Shown piece by piece: positions 19,263-27,696 of a DNA stretch of 64,000 nt. Origin of the DNA: Comamonas testosteroni (GTDB lineage: Bacteria; Pseudomonadota; Gammaproteobacteria; Burkholderiales; Burkholderiaceae_C); the NCBI RefSeq assembly GCF_000761245.1, contig NZ_AWOR01000110.1, forward strand, positions 1 to 64,000. The letters are read 5' to 3'. The notes under the pieces are model-generated. The model was not told where the DNA came from, searched no databases, and saw only the letters and a program-made list of their open reading frames with translations. The position numbers were made by a program, and so were the translations under genes. Position 1 is the stretch's first letter. Each line of letters opens with the position of its first letter.

Positions 19263-20561
19263 ATGCCCGGCTACTCTGACCCCGGCTTTGACACCCTGAG
19301 CCTGCATGCAGGCGCCCAGCCCGACCCCGCCACCGGCGCGCGCGCCGTGCCCATCCATCTGACCACGTCCTTCGTCTTCGAATCCAGCGACCACGCGGCA
19401 AGCCTGTTCAATCTGGAGCGGCCCGGCCATGTCTACAGCCGCATCTCCAACCCCACCAATGCGGTGCTGGAGCAGCGCGTCTCGGCCCTGGAAGGCGGCG
19501 TGGGCGCGATTGCCGTGGCCAGCGGCCAGGCGGCGCTGCACCTGTCGATTGCCACGCTGATGGGCGCAGGCAGCCATATCGTGGCCAGCACGGCCCTGTA
19601 TGGCGGCTCGCAGAACCTGCTGCACTACACGCTGGCGCGCTTTGGCATAGAGACTACCTTCGTCAAGCCCGGCGACATCGATGGCTGGAAGGCTGCGGTG
19701 CGCCCCAACACCAAGCTGTTCTTCGGCGAGACCGTGGGCAACCCCGGCCTGGATGTGCTGGACATTCCCACGGTCAGCCAGATCGCCCACGAAGCCGGGG
19801 TGCCGCTGCTCGTGGACTCGACCCTGACCTCGCCCTGGCTGATCAAGCCTTTCGAGCATGGCGCGGACATCGTCTACCACTCGGCCACCAAGTTCCTGTC
19901 TGGTCACGGCACGGTGATTGGCGGCATCGTCGTCGACGGCGGCAGCTTTGACTGGGAAAAATCGGGGCGCTTTCCCGAGCTGACCCAGCCCTATGACGGC
20001 TTTCACAACATGGTGTTCAGCGAGGAGTCCACCACGGGCGCCTTTTTGCTGCGCGCCCGCCGCGAAGGCCTGCGTGACTTCGGCGCCTGCATGAGCCCGC
20101 ACAGCGCCTGGCTGATCCTGCAGGGCATAGAGACCCTGCCGCTGCGCATGGAGCGCCATATGCGCAACACCGAAAAAGTGGTGCAGTTCCTCGCCAGCCA
20201 CCCGCTGGTCAGTCGCGTGGGCCACCCCATGCTGGAGACCCACCCCTCGCACGCCCTGGCCAGGAAGCTGCTGCCGCGCGGCGCAGGCTCGGTGTTCAGC
20301 TTTGACATTGCGGGCAACCGCAACCAGGGCAAGAAGTTCATCGAGACGCTGAAGGTCTTCAGCCATCTGGCCAATGTGGGCGACTGCCGCTCGCTGGTGA
20401 TCCATCCCGCCAGCACCACGCATTTCCGCATGAGCGACGAAGCGCTGGCCCAGGCCGGCATCGGCCAGGGAACGATACGGCTGTCTATCGGCCTGGAAGA
20501 CGCCGACGACCTGATCGACGACCTCAAGCGCGCACTGAAGGCGGCCGAGAAAGCTGCCTGA
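19263..20561 (+). CDS. metY: O-acetylhomoserine sulfhydrylase (aminocarboxypropyltransferase)
   Basis: A 432-residue PLP enzyme of the Cys/Met metabolism family, converting O-acetylhomoserine plus sulfide into homocysteine in direct sulfhydrylation. Motifs: LHAGAQPDPATGARAVPI at the N-terminus, YSRISNPTNAVLEQR, ASGQAALHLSIATLMGAG, and the PLP lysine in HSATKFLSGHG (Lys210). Length and N-terminus favour the O-acetylhomoserine branch over cystathionine enzymes. GGAG sits eight bases before the ATG. It is divergent from the CBS gene; the downstream DUF4303-like gene starts 15 bp after its stop and may be read from the same transcript. Confidence 0.93.
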   Translation: MPGYSDPGFDTLSLHAGAQPDPATGARAVPIHLTTSFVFESSDHAASLFNLERPGHVYSRISNPTNAVLEQRVSALEGGVGAIAVASGQAALHLSIATLMGAGSHIVASTALYGGSQNLLHYTLARFGIETTFVKPGDIDGWKAAVRPNTKLFFGETVGNPGLDVLDIPTVSQIAHEAGVPLLVDSTLTSPWLIKPFEHGADIVYHSATKFLSGHGTVIGGIVVDGGSFDWEKSGRFPELTQPYDGFHNMVFSEESTTGAFLLRARREGLRDFGACMSPHSAWLILQGIETLPLRMERHMRNTEKVVQFLASHPLVSRVGHPMLETHPSHALARKLLPRGAGSVFSFDIAGNRNQGKKFIETLKVFSHLANVGDCRSLVIHPASTTHFRMSDEALAQAGIGQGTIRLSIGLEDADDLIDDLKRALKAAEKAA

Positions 20562-20576
20562 GAGACCTGAACAAAC

Positions 20577-22076
20577 ATGGTTGCCACAACTTCTGCATCG
20601 CTGGACTGGAAGCAGTTTGAACAGACTTTATTCAGCATCTACTGGCAAGATGCTCAGGCGTTCCTGGCCGCGAACCCTCAGGAGAGCATCTACGCACTGG
20701 CACTGAACGGCCTGTACCGTGAGGAGGACGGCCCCATTTACCTGCCCACGCTGTCTGCCAATAGCGAGCAGGCCTATTCACACATGGTGAATGCCCACGA
20801 GCCGCAGGGTCGCTTGTCCGAATTCGAGCTGGATAGCGGCCAGTTGGGCAGTCTGCGCTGGAACCCGCCGGATTGGGAATGGGAAGAGCTGGATTCGACC
20901 TCGGACGCTCAGGAGTTGGAGCAACTGGAGCAAGCCTTGCTGGCCGAGGCCAATAAAAGCACGCCTGCCCACTGGTTGCGTACCGAAGCGCACCTGATCA
21001 AGGCGCTGATCCGCATCTGCAAGCAGCTGACCAAAGCCTGCCAAAAATCGCCCTGGGCCAGCCAGCTCACTGCAGAGTTTGCGGTGCTGATCTACGTGCA
21101 AGACACGCAGGAATGCGAAGCCATGGCACGCGAGAGCATGGGGGAGGCGCGCTTTCTTGCATTGTTTCCCAGCCATGACCAGCAAGCGCAAAGACGCGCC
21201 AGAGTTGCCGCGCTCTCCCCCGCTCAACAGCTGCAATACCATCTGAGCTGTCTTGAAGGTATCGGGTGCTCGGAACTGGGACTGAGCCACCAAGAGGCGC
21301 AATTGCTGGGCGAAGAGGCCGAGACTGCGCTGCTTGCCATGGATCACAGCCAGGTGGCTCATGCGCTGCTGCCCATGCTGACTCGGCCTGGCAAACAGTG
21401 GCGTGCGGCCATGTTGCTGGCACAGATAGCTTACCGGGACGAACAGGTACTGACTGCACTGCGTCAACAGGTTCAGACCCCCGTCCACAGCCCCAGGGAA
21501 GAAAGCGAGCGAGGCTGGTGCGCCAGTGCCTTGGGGTCGTTAGGCGAGCAGCAATGGCTGCAGCAGCAAATAGGCTCCACGGCCGTGCCTGTGGACAGAA
21601 TCGCGCAAGGCATTGCCTACCCCTACCGCTCCTGGAACAGCAAGCCAGGAACCACGGCCCTGCGCCTTGACTACGCGCCACTGGAGCGGGCGCTCGACCT
21701 CAAGCATCCGGCCTTGACCCAGGCGCTGAATGAAGAGCTATCACCCGGAACCGGTTATTGCAGCCTTCGGGTTGAGGATTTGGAGCAAGCCCTGTTCGCC
21801 ATGCAGTCGGCTCACGCTCTGGTGCGCGTGCATGCTGCGTGCATCATGGGAGAGCGAAGCCTTGGCGCTGCCGCGGGCAGGCGCATCACCCCGGTACTGG
21901 CACAAGCCCTGAGTCACGACAGCAATGAAGGCGTACGTTATCAGGCCATGCTGGGTCTGCGGTATTGGAAAAAAGCCAGCGCAGAGCAGCGAGCTGCGAT
22001 CGAGCATGCCACCGAACACGATACCAGCGACGACATCCGCGAGCTGGCTCAGCAATGGCTGAGCGAACACTGCTGA
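20577..22076 (+). CDS. DUF4303-like protein with C-terminal HEAT-like repeats
   Basis: A 499-residue acidic protein, not firmly recognised. Residues about 8-130 (WKQFEQTLFSIYWQDAQAF, SIYALALNGLYREEDGP) resemble DUF4303, a family frequently found as immunity or toxin-neighbour proteins. The middle and C-terminal parts are helical, with segments such as VRVHAACIMGERSLGAAAG and GVRYQAMLGLRYWKKAS that look like HEAT repeats. No signal peptide or membrane segment. The start codon follows metY by 15 bp. Downstream, after one hydrolase gene, lies a second immunity-like gene. Function is inferred only from this resemblance. Confidence 0.6.
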   Translation: MVATTSASLDWKQFEQTLFSIYWQDAQAFLAANPQESIYALALNGLYREEDGPIYLPTLSANSEQAYSHMVNAHEPQGRLSEFELDSGQLGSLRWNPPDWEWEELDSTSDAQELEQLEQALLAEANKSTPAHWLRTEAHLIKALIRICKQLTKACQKSPWASQLTAEFAVLIYVQDTQECEAMARESMGEARFLALFPSHDQQAQRRARVAALSPAQQLQYHLSCLEGIGCSELGLSHQEAQLLGEEAETALLAMDHSQVAHALLPMLTRPGKQWRAAMLLAQIAYRDEQVLTALRQQVQTPVHSPREESERGWCASALGSLGEQQWLQQQIGSTAVPVDRIAQGIAYPYRSWNSKPGTTALRLDYAPLERALDLKHPALTQALNEELSPGTGYCSLRVEDLEQALFAMQSAHALVRVHAACIMGERSLGAAAGRRITPVLAQALSHDSNEGVRYQAMLGLRYWKKASAEQRAAIEHATEHDTSDDIRELAQQWLSEHC

Positions 22077-22104
22077 ACCACAAAGAACAGAACCGGAGAC
22101 AAAC

Positions 22105-22914
22105 ATGCAAATCAATGTGCAAGGCGCAGACATCTACGCCTACACCGGCGGCAAGGCCTTCGATGCGGCCAAACCCACAGCCATTTTCATCCACGGCGTG
22201 CTCTGCGATCACAGCGTCTGGGCACTGCAAAGCCGCTACATGGCCAATCACGGCTGGAACGTCCTGGCCATCGATTTGCCTGGCCATTGCAAAAGCAGCG
22301 GGCAAGCACCGGAATCCGTCGAGGAGGCTGCAGCCTTCATAGGCGCGCTGATGGATGCAGCAAACCTGCAGCAAGCTGCGCTGATCGGCCATAGCTGGGG
22401 CAGCCTGATTGCCATGGAGACTGCGGCCAGGCTGCAGGAGCGCATCAGCCATCTGGTGCTGGTGGGTACGGCCTTTCCCATGAAGGTCTCGCCCGCGCTG
22501 CTGGAGTCAGCACTGAATACGCCCGAGAAAGCCATCCAGATGGTCAACACCTTCTCGCGCGCCACGCTGGCACCGCCCAATGGCGCAGGCAGCTGGGTGT
22601 TCGGCGCCGGCATGGCCCTGGGCCGCCGCGTGCTGGCCAGCAATGCATCCACCAATCTGCTGCATGCAGGCTTCAAGGCCTGTGACAGCTATGCGGGTGG
22701 CGAAGCAGCCATGGCCCAGGTCACCTGCCCGCTTCTGTTTGTGCTGGGTGAACAGGACCAGATGACACCACCCAAGGCCGCAAAAGGCTTGATAGAAGCC
22801 GCCAAAGGCGCGGGCAAAGCGGTGAAGGTGCAGGTGATTCCCAACGGCCACAACCAGATGACGGAGTCACCAGACGCGACGCTGTTTGCGATTCGGGATT
22901 TTCTGGCTGCATGA
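22105..22914 (+). CDS. alpha/beta hydrolase
   Basis: A 269-residue cytoplasmic hydrolase with the full triad visible: oxyanion motif HGVLCDHSVW, nucleophile Ser97 in GHSWGS, acid in LGEQDQMTP and His in NGHNQM near the C-terminus. The substrate cannot be told; the family includes esterases and haloperoxidase-like enzymes. It sits 28 bp after the DUF4303-like gene and 17 bp before the PoNi-like gene, in the same direction, so the three probably share a transcript. Confidence 0.85.
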   Translation: MQINVQGADIYAYTGGKAFDAAKPTAIFIHGVLCDHSVWALQSRYMANHGWNVLAIDLPGHCKSSGQAPESVEEAAAFIGALMDAANLQQAALIGHSWGSLIAMETAARLQERISHLVLVGTAFPMKVSPALLESALNTPEKAIQMVNTFSRATLAPPNGAGSWVFGAGMALGRRVLASNASTNLLHAGFKACDSYAGGEAAMAQVTCPLLFVLGEQDQMTPPKAAKGLIEAAKGAGKAVKVQVIPNGHNQMTESPDATLFAIRDFLAA

Positions 22915-22931
22915 GCCATTAAGCTTGCGCC

Positions 22932-23819
22932 ATGAGCCAAACCTTCCAGCACCACGGCCAACTGGCTGCCGCCTGCGCCGAATGGGCCAAGATTTCACTG
23001 ACTGGTTTGCAGCCCCGGCGCAATCTCCATCTGAGCGATAAAAAAGCCGACTGGAAGGAGGCACTGAGCGCGCTCAAGCGCTTTGCCGACAGCGATAGCT
23101 ATAAAGCTCCCCAGGATTTCAAGGCACATGCGGCACTGGAGAACTACTGGAAATGGAAGGAAGCGGGCGAGCAAGCGCGCTGGCTGCTGATCTATGGCAT
23201 CGATCTGGGCCTGAGCGGCGATGTGCTGCGCCCCATCTACCAGGAGGTGGCCGCGCTGTGGATTGATGCGGCCTCGGCGGCCGAGCATGCGCGCGCCAGC
23301 ATGGCGCAGGAAACTGGCGAGGACTATGGCGTAGGTGCGCCCATCAACACACGCACTGACGATTACGCTATTGCCGTGACCCTGCTGTCACTGGCCACAC
23401 TGCTGGATGCTCAGGACGATGTACCGGCGCTGGATGAGCATGTACTGGCCTTCGATACGGACCAGTTGCTGGATTATCTGTGCGCAGGCGGTCTGCAGCT
23501 GCAGCAAGTCAGCGAGGAGCTTTTCCACAAACGCCCTTACGGCGCCATGAAGCCTTTTTTTGAACAGCTCGAAGCCCTGCCTGACCCACTGCTGCCCTAT
23601 CTGCAAACCCAGTACCAGGAGTTTCTCAAGCTCTCGCCCAAGCAGCAGAAAAAAGGCGGCCCGTGGCTGGGCACGGGCTACTGGGCGCTCGAGGTGGCCG
23701 CCCTGGCCGTGCTCTACGGCTGGGATGACAGCGCTTTGCGCAGCAGCCCCCACTACCCGGCCGGTCTGGCCGACTACGCACGCGGGCGACTGGCTCAAAC
23801 AGAGTCAGGCGATTCTTGA
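22932..23819 (+). CDS. PoNi-like (DUF1910/DUF1911) immunity protein
   Basis: A 295-residue soluble protein. The C-terminal part (residues about 180-285) carries the DUF1911 signature: a long helix, then GYWALEVAALAVLYGWDDS and HYPAGLADYARG. The N-terminal half is consistent with DUF1910. Together these describe PoNi, the immunity partner of PoNe DNase toxins delivered by type VI or other secretion systems. No PoNe toxin, PAAR, VgrG or LXG gene lies in this window, so the gene looks like an orphan immunity. Its end overlaps the end of the convergent hydrolase gene by 15 bp. Family assignment is from recall of motifs. Confidence 0.65.
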   Translation: MSQTFQHHGQLAAACAEWAKISLTGLQPRRNLHLSDKKADWKEALSALKRFADSDSYKAPQDFKAHAALENYWKWKEAGEQARWLLIYGIDLGLSGDVLRPIYQEVAALWIDAASAAEHARASMAQETGEDYGVGAPINTRTDDYAIAVTLLSLATLLDAQDDVPALDEHVLAFDTDQLLDYLCAGGLQLQQVSEELFHKRPYGAMKPFFEQLEALPDPLLPYLQTQYQEFLKLSPKQQKKGGPWLGTGYWALEVAALAVLYGWDDSALRSSPHYPAGLADYARGRLAQTESGDS

Positions 23820-24617
23820 CAGAAAAGCGGCGATGCGGCGGCTGATGCGATCGGGCAGCTCGCGGTGCGGCACATGGCCGCCACCGGCAATGATTTCAGC
23901 CTCGCAAGGGCCCTGCGCCCAGGTGCAGATGTTCTCGGGATGCACCAGGGAGCCGAATTCATCGAGCTCGCCGTGAATCGCCAACACCGGGCAATGCACC
24001 TGCTTCAAGGCCGCATCCAGCCGGTAATGCGCAAAAGGCGGGCTCAGCCAGGTGTCCACCCAGGCCGACAGCACCCAGGCCGCCTTGTCGCCATGGTAGC
24101 GAGCGAGTCGCTCCAGCTGGCCGGGCTGGGCAAAGTTGTCGCGCGCCGCCGTGATGCCCTGCAGCGTGCGGTCTTCGACAAAGCTTTGCGCCGACTCGGT
24201 AATCAGCGCCTGGCACTGCCTTCCATAGGCCGCCGCCACCATGGCCGCCATGCCGCCGCCCACGCTGTGTCCCAGCATCACGAAAGCGTCCAGGCCCAGC
24301 GCCTGATGAAGCGGCGTGAAGCCGGCCTCGACCTCGCTTTCCACAAAACTCGGTTGAAGCCGATGCGGATTGGGGTCCGAATGACCGAACCCCAGGCGGT
24401 CATAGGCAATGACTTCGCGCCTGGTGGCTGCGGCCAGCTGGGCGGGAAATTCGCGCCACAGATCCACACTGCCCAGCGAGTCGTGCATCAGCACCAGCGG
24501 CGCCTTGGCCGCCCCGCCCTGGGCTTGCCAGCGCTTGACATGCAGCTGCCCGTCGGGCGTCTGAACACGGGTTTCACTGGAGCTGATCACAACGGGCGGC
24601 ATGGTGTCGTCAAACAT
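23805..24617 (-). CDS. alpha/beta hydrolase
   Basis: A 270-residue hydrolase. Motifs: MHDSLGSVDLWREF, YDRLGFGHSDP, nucleophile Ser118 in LGHSVGGGMAA, acid in HGELDEFGS, His in GGGHVPHRE. It may be an esterase, lipase or proline-iminopeptidase-like enzyme; the substrate is unknown. An alternative ATG lies five codons into the chosen frame. Convergent with, and overlapping by 15 bp, the PoNi-like gene. Confidence 0.85.
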   Translation of the reverse strand: MFDDTMPPVVISSSETRVQTPDGQLHVKRWQAQGGAAKAPLVLMHDSLGSVDLWREFPAQLAAATRREVIAYDRLGFGHSDPNPHRLQPSFVESEVEAGFTPLHQALGLDAFVMLGHSVGGGMAAMVAAAYGRQCQALITESAQSFVEDRTLQGITAARDNFAQPGQLERLARYHGDKAAWVLSAWVDTWLSPPFAHYRLDAALKQVHCPVLAIHGELDEFGSLVHPENICTWAQGPCEAEIIAGGGHVPHRELPDRISRRIAAFLSRIA

Positions 24618-24869
24618 GGGCAGGGTCTGGGTTGAATGGCGATGAGTTGTACTGCGACCTTAGCAAGAGAGCGCCCATGGCAGTTCGGCCAGAAGCTGGA
24701 GTGGCCGCAAAGATGGCGAATCTGGCCGATTTTGCGCAGTCTTGGCCTCTACAGCCTGTCGTTCAGGTGACGAAGCGCGCTTGAGGCGACTTGGCAGCAC
24801 TCGCTAACCCGCTGGCCCGCCCAGGCGGTCGGCAGTATAAAAACAGCATCAACTTCAACGGGGTTCGCC

Positions 24870-25226
24870 ATGTCACAGACCACGACCTCAGAACCGGACG
24901 GCGCTGCCAAGGCCAGCGTGGATCCGCGCCAGTTCAAGAGCTTTGCCGAGTTCTACCCCTTCTACCTGGGCGAGCACCGCAACGCCACCTGCAGGCGGCT
25001 GCACTTCATCGGCACCAGCCTGTCGCTGGTGTTCCTGCTGGCGCTGTTTTTGACAGGCGACTGGTGGTATTTGCTCGCAGGCCTGATCTGCGGCTATGCC
25101 TTTGCCTGGATCGGGCATTTCGGCTTTGAGAAAAACAGGCCCGCCAGCTTCAAGCGACCGCTCTACAGCTTTTTGGGCGACTGGATGATGTGGCGCGACA
25201 TCTTGCTGGGTCGCATCAAGATGTAG
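24870..25226 (+). CDS. Mpo1-like / DUF962 membrane protein
   Basis: A 118-residue protein with the DUF962 signature: FAEFYPFYLGEHRNATCRRLHFIGTS, two closely spaced membrane segments (residues about 50-90) and WIGHFGFEKNRPASFKRPLYSFLGDW. The yeast homologue Mpo1 is a 2-hydroxy fatty acid dioxygenase, with the conserved His residues (EHR, LHF, GHF) as metal ligands; these are present here. Bacterial function is by analogy. The region upstream (24618-24869) shows no other gene. Confidence 0.9.
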   Translation: MSQTTTSEPDGAAKASVDPRQFKSFAEFYPFYLGEHRNATCRRLHFIGTSLSLVFLLALFLTGDWWYLLAGLICGYAFAWIGHFGFEKNRPASFKRPLYSFLGDWMMWRDILLGRIKM

Positions 25227-25329
25227 CGCCACACCGTTTCTGAAGCGCTTGCACCGGCCTGCTTTGCGGGCAGCGGATCGGCTGCCCATGGGCCGTGCGA
25301 CGCCTGCCATCAGCGGTCCGGCGTCCAGT

Positions 25330-25378
25330 GCAGATATTCATAGATATCTGCCAACCACCATCAAACTCTATGAATATC
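25330..25378 (-). repeat. two alternative hairpins at the end of the yihY-type gene
   Basis: GATATTCATAGA (25333-25344) is the exact inverse of TCTATGAATATC (25367-25378), which encodes the last residues of the gene. The same segment also forms GCAGATAT/ATATCTGC (25330-25351). The two stems share bases and exclude each other; no T tract follows. Confidence 0.6.
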
Positions 25379-27145
25379 TCCACCCGGGGCGGCAATCAGC
25401 TCGGCCACGGTCATGGCATCGAGCTGGGCACGCTGCCACAGCGGCCGCACCGCCTCGGACGGCTCAAGCAGCAGGCTCTGCACCAGAGGCTCGACCCGCG
25501 TGGCCTGCGGATCGACCAGCAACACATAGCGCGGCTCGGTGCTCTCAAGCGACACATAGGCATCGGGCGGCTGTACGGCCCCCACCCAGTCCAGCTTGGC
25601 CAGCGCCTGCAGCACGGGTTGGATCTGGGACGCTTCCACGCGCAGGCGCCGCGATAGCTGATGCACATACAGACCTTTGTGCGGCAGCTCACGCTCCTTG
25701 GCCAGGCATTGCAGCACCTCCACCGCCAGCTCGAACTGCCAGCCGCGATGCCCCGTCATCCGCTCCACCCCGGCAAGCACCGTGGGCAGATAGGCCGTGA
25801 CCAGAGCCCCCAGCAGCACAATGCTCCAGGCCACATACATCCAGATCAGCAAGATGGGCAGCGTGGCAAACGCGCCGTAGATCACCGAGTAGGTCGGCAC
25901 GGACGACAGATAGACACCCAGCACCTTCTTGGCCACTTCCATGAACACGGCCACGAACACGCCCCCCACCAGCGCATGGCGCCAGCGCACCGGCGTGTTG
26001 GGCACATAGTGGTAGAGCCCGGCCATGCCTGCGGCCAGCACCACGAACTCTATGGAATCAAAGACAAAGCGCAGGCTGCCGGGCAGCGCATTGACCATGC
26101 CCTTGGACGCCGACATCACATAGGACGAAAGCACCAGGCTCAGGCCCAGCAGCAGCGGCCCCAGCGTGATGGCGGCCCAGTAAATCAGCACCCGCTGGCC
26201 CAGCGGCCGCAGCTGGCGCACGCGCCAGATGTTGTTGAGCGTGCGGTCGATGGTCAGGATCAGCGCAATGGCCGTGACCATCAGTATGGAAAAGCCGACC
26301 AGGCCCAGCTGGCTGGCCTTGGAGGCAAACTGCGTGAGATAGCCCAGCACCTGGCGCGCAATGGTCTCGGGAATCAGGCTGTCCATCAGCCAGCGCTCCA
26401 GCACCTTCTGCGCCTTGCCAAAAATCGGGAAGGCCGTGAACAAGGCCAGTGCCACGGTAAAAAACGGCACCAGCGCCAGCAGCGATGTGAAGGTCAGGCT
26501 GCTGGCCGTCACGCCCAGACGGTCTTCCTTGAAGCGCGCCAGCAGCACCTGGGCCGTGTTGTGCCAGGGGAAGGTACGCAGGCGCTGCTGCGCACGGCGG
26601 CTTCTGCGGCGCAAGGCAGTCTTGAGCTCCTGCTGGCTGGGCATCTGGGGCTTGGGGATACGCCCGGCCAGATCCTTGCAGCTAGCCGCCAGCGCCCTGA
26701 CCTTGTCGAGTTTGCGGCTGCGCGGGCTCTCGGCAACGCGCTGCGAGCTGTCGTCAGGACTGTCGGTCACTCCTGAAACGAAAGCATGCACCGCATTCTG
26801 GTCCTTGGCCGGTGTCGTATTCGGCGTGGAATAGCTGGTCCAGCTCTGAGCTGCCGTGCTGAATGCCGCCGCAGGCGATGGAGCAGGAGCAGGCACGGAC
26901 TCGGGCCGAGCCAGATCGTTGCCAAGATCGGGCATGGGCTCGAACACCGGCTCCAGCGGTACGCCCGGACCATCGAGGCTGGGCTCCTGGCGCTGCTCGA
27001 CCTGCCTGGGCTCAGTGGCAACGCTCGCTGCGGCAGCTGCCGACGCCGGCAATACCGCATGACCCCGATCTTCCGTCACCGGTCTGGCTTGCTGCGCCTT
27101 GCCTTCCAGAGCGGCCCAAAAGCCGGCACGCTCGTTTTTCTTCAT
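25361..27145 (-). CDS. YihY/BrkB family inner-membrane protein with long N-terminal tail
   Basis: A 594-residue protein. The first about 190 residues are low-complexity (Ala/Pro/Ser/Glu rich) and probably cytoplasmic. The membrane core (residues about 200-460) has six hydrophobic segments and the BrkB hallmarks FKEDRLGVTASSLTFTSLLALVPFF and GAFATLPILLIWMYVAWSIVLLGA. A soluble C-terminal domain with a winged-helix-like stretch (HKGLYVHQLSRRLRVEASQIQPVLQAL) completes it. Members are sometimes misnamed ribonuclease BN; a transport role is assumed but unproven. GGAGTG precedes the ATG. It is divergent from the DUF2069 gene. Confidence 0.9.
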   Translation of the reverse strand: MKKNERAGFWAALEGKAQQARPVTEDRGHAVLPASAAAAASVATEPRQVEQRQEPSLDGPGVPLEPVFEPMPDLGNDLARPESVPAPAPSPAAAFSTAAQSWTSYSTPNTTPAKDQNAVHAFVSGVTDSPDDSSQRVAESPRSRKLDKVRALAASCKDLAGRIPKPQMPSQQELKTALRRRSRRAQQRLRTFPWHNTAQVLLARFKEDRLGVTASSLTFTSLLALVPFFTVALALFTAFPIFGKAQKVLERWLMDSLIPETIARQVLGYLTQFASKASQLGLVGFSILMVTAIALILTIDRTLNNIWRVRQLRPLGQRVLIYWAAITLGPLLLGLSLVLSSYVMSASKGMVNALPGSLRFVFDSIEFVVLAAGMAGLYHYVPNTPVRWRHALVGGVFVAVFMEVAKKVLGVYLSSVPTYSVIYGAFATLPILLIWMYVAWSIVLLGALVTAYLPTVLAGVERMTGHRGWQFELAVEVLQCLAKERELPHKGLYVHQLSRRLRVEASQIQPVLQALAKLDWVGAVQPPDAYVSLESTEPRYVLLVDPQATRVEPLVQSLLLEPSEAVRPLWQRAQLDAMTVAELIAAPGGDIHRV

Positions 27146-27264
27146 GACGGCACTCCTTCACGAACGCAAAAGGAGGACGGGTGCTGCGCAACATCAAGCG
27201 CAGAACGCAAAACAAAACGACCGGATTCAAACAGGGCTGGCATGACCGATATGATGCCACTGCT

Positions 27265-27696
27265 ATGACCGACGCCCTCCCGCCCCAAGCCGCCGAAAAC
27301 ACTTCTTCACCAATCCAGCAGCCCGGCTCCGATGTGGCCGCCACGCGCTGGCTGGCCGTGGGCAGTCTGCTGGCACTGATGCTGCTGTGCGTGGCCTGGG
27401 AGCTGTGGCTGGCACCGCTGCGCGAAGGCGGCACCTGGCTGTTTCTCAAAGCCCTGCCACTGGCCTTTGCCGTGATCGGCCTGCTCAAGCGCCGCATGTA
27501 CACCTATCGCTGGCTCAGCCTGCTGGTGTGGCTGTACTTCACCGAAGGCGTGGTGCGGGCCTGGAGCGATGCCGCGCCCAGCCGCTGGCTGGCGCTGGCA
27601 GAGGTGGCGCTGTGCGTGCTGCTCTTCATCGCCTGCGCAGCCCATGTGCGCCTGCGCCAGCGTGCCGTCAAGGCGGCCCGCCTCAATCAGGCGTGA
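27265..27696 (+). CDS. DUF2069 domain-containing membrane protein
   Basis: A 143-residue protein with four hydrophobic segments and the DUF2069 core LREGGTWLFLKALPL...RRMYTYRWLSLLVWLYFTEGVVRAWSD (quoted in parts). Function of the family is unknown; it is common in beta- and gammaproteobacteria. The chosen ATG lacks a strong Shine-Dalgarno sequence and a GTG at 27181 would add 28 residues. Its last 14 bases overlap the end of the convergent LysR gene. Confidence 0.85.
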   Translation: MTDALPPQAAENTSSPIQQPGSDVAATRWLAVGSLLALMLLCVAWELWLAPLREGGTWLFLKALPLAFAVIGLLKRRMYTYRWLSLLVWLYFTEGVVRAWSDAAPSRWLALAEVALCVLLFIACAAHVRLRQRAVKAARLNQA

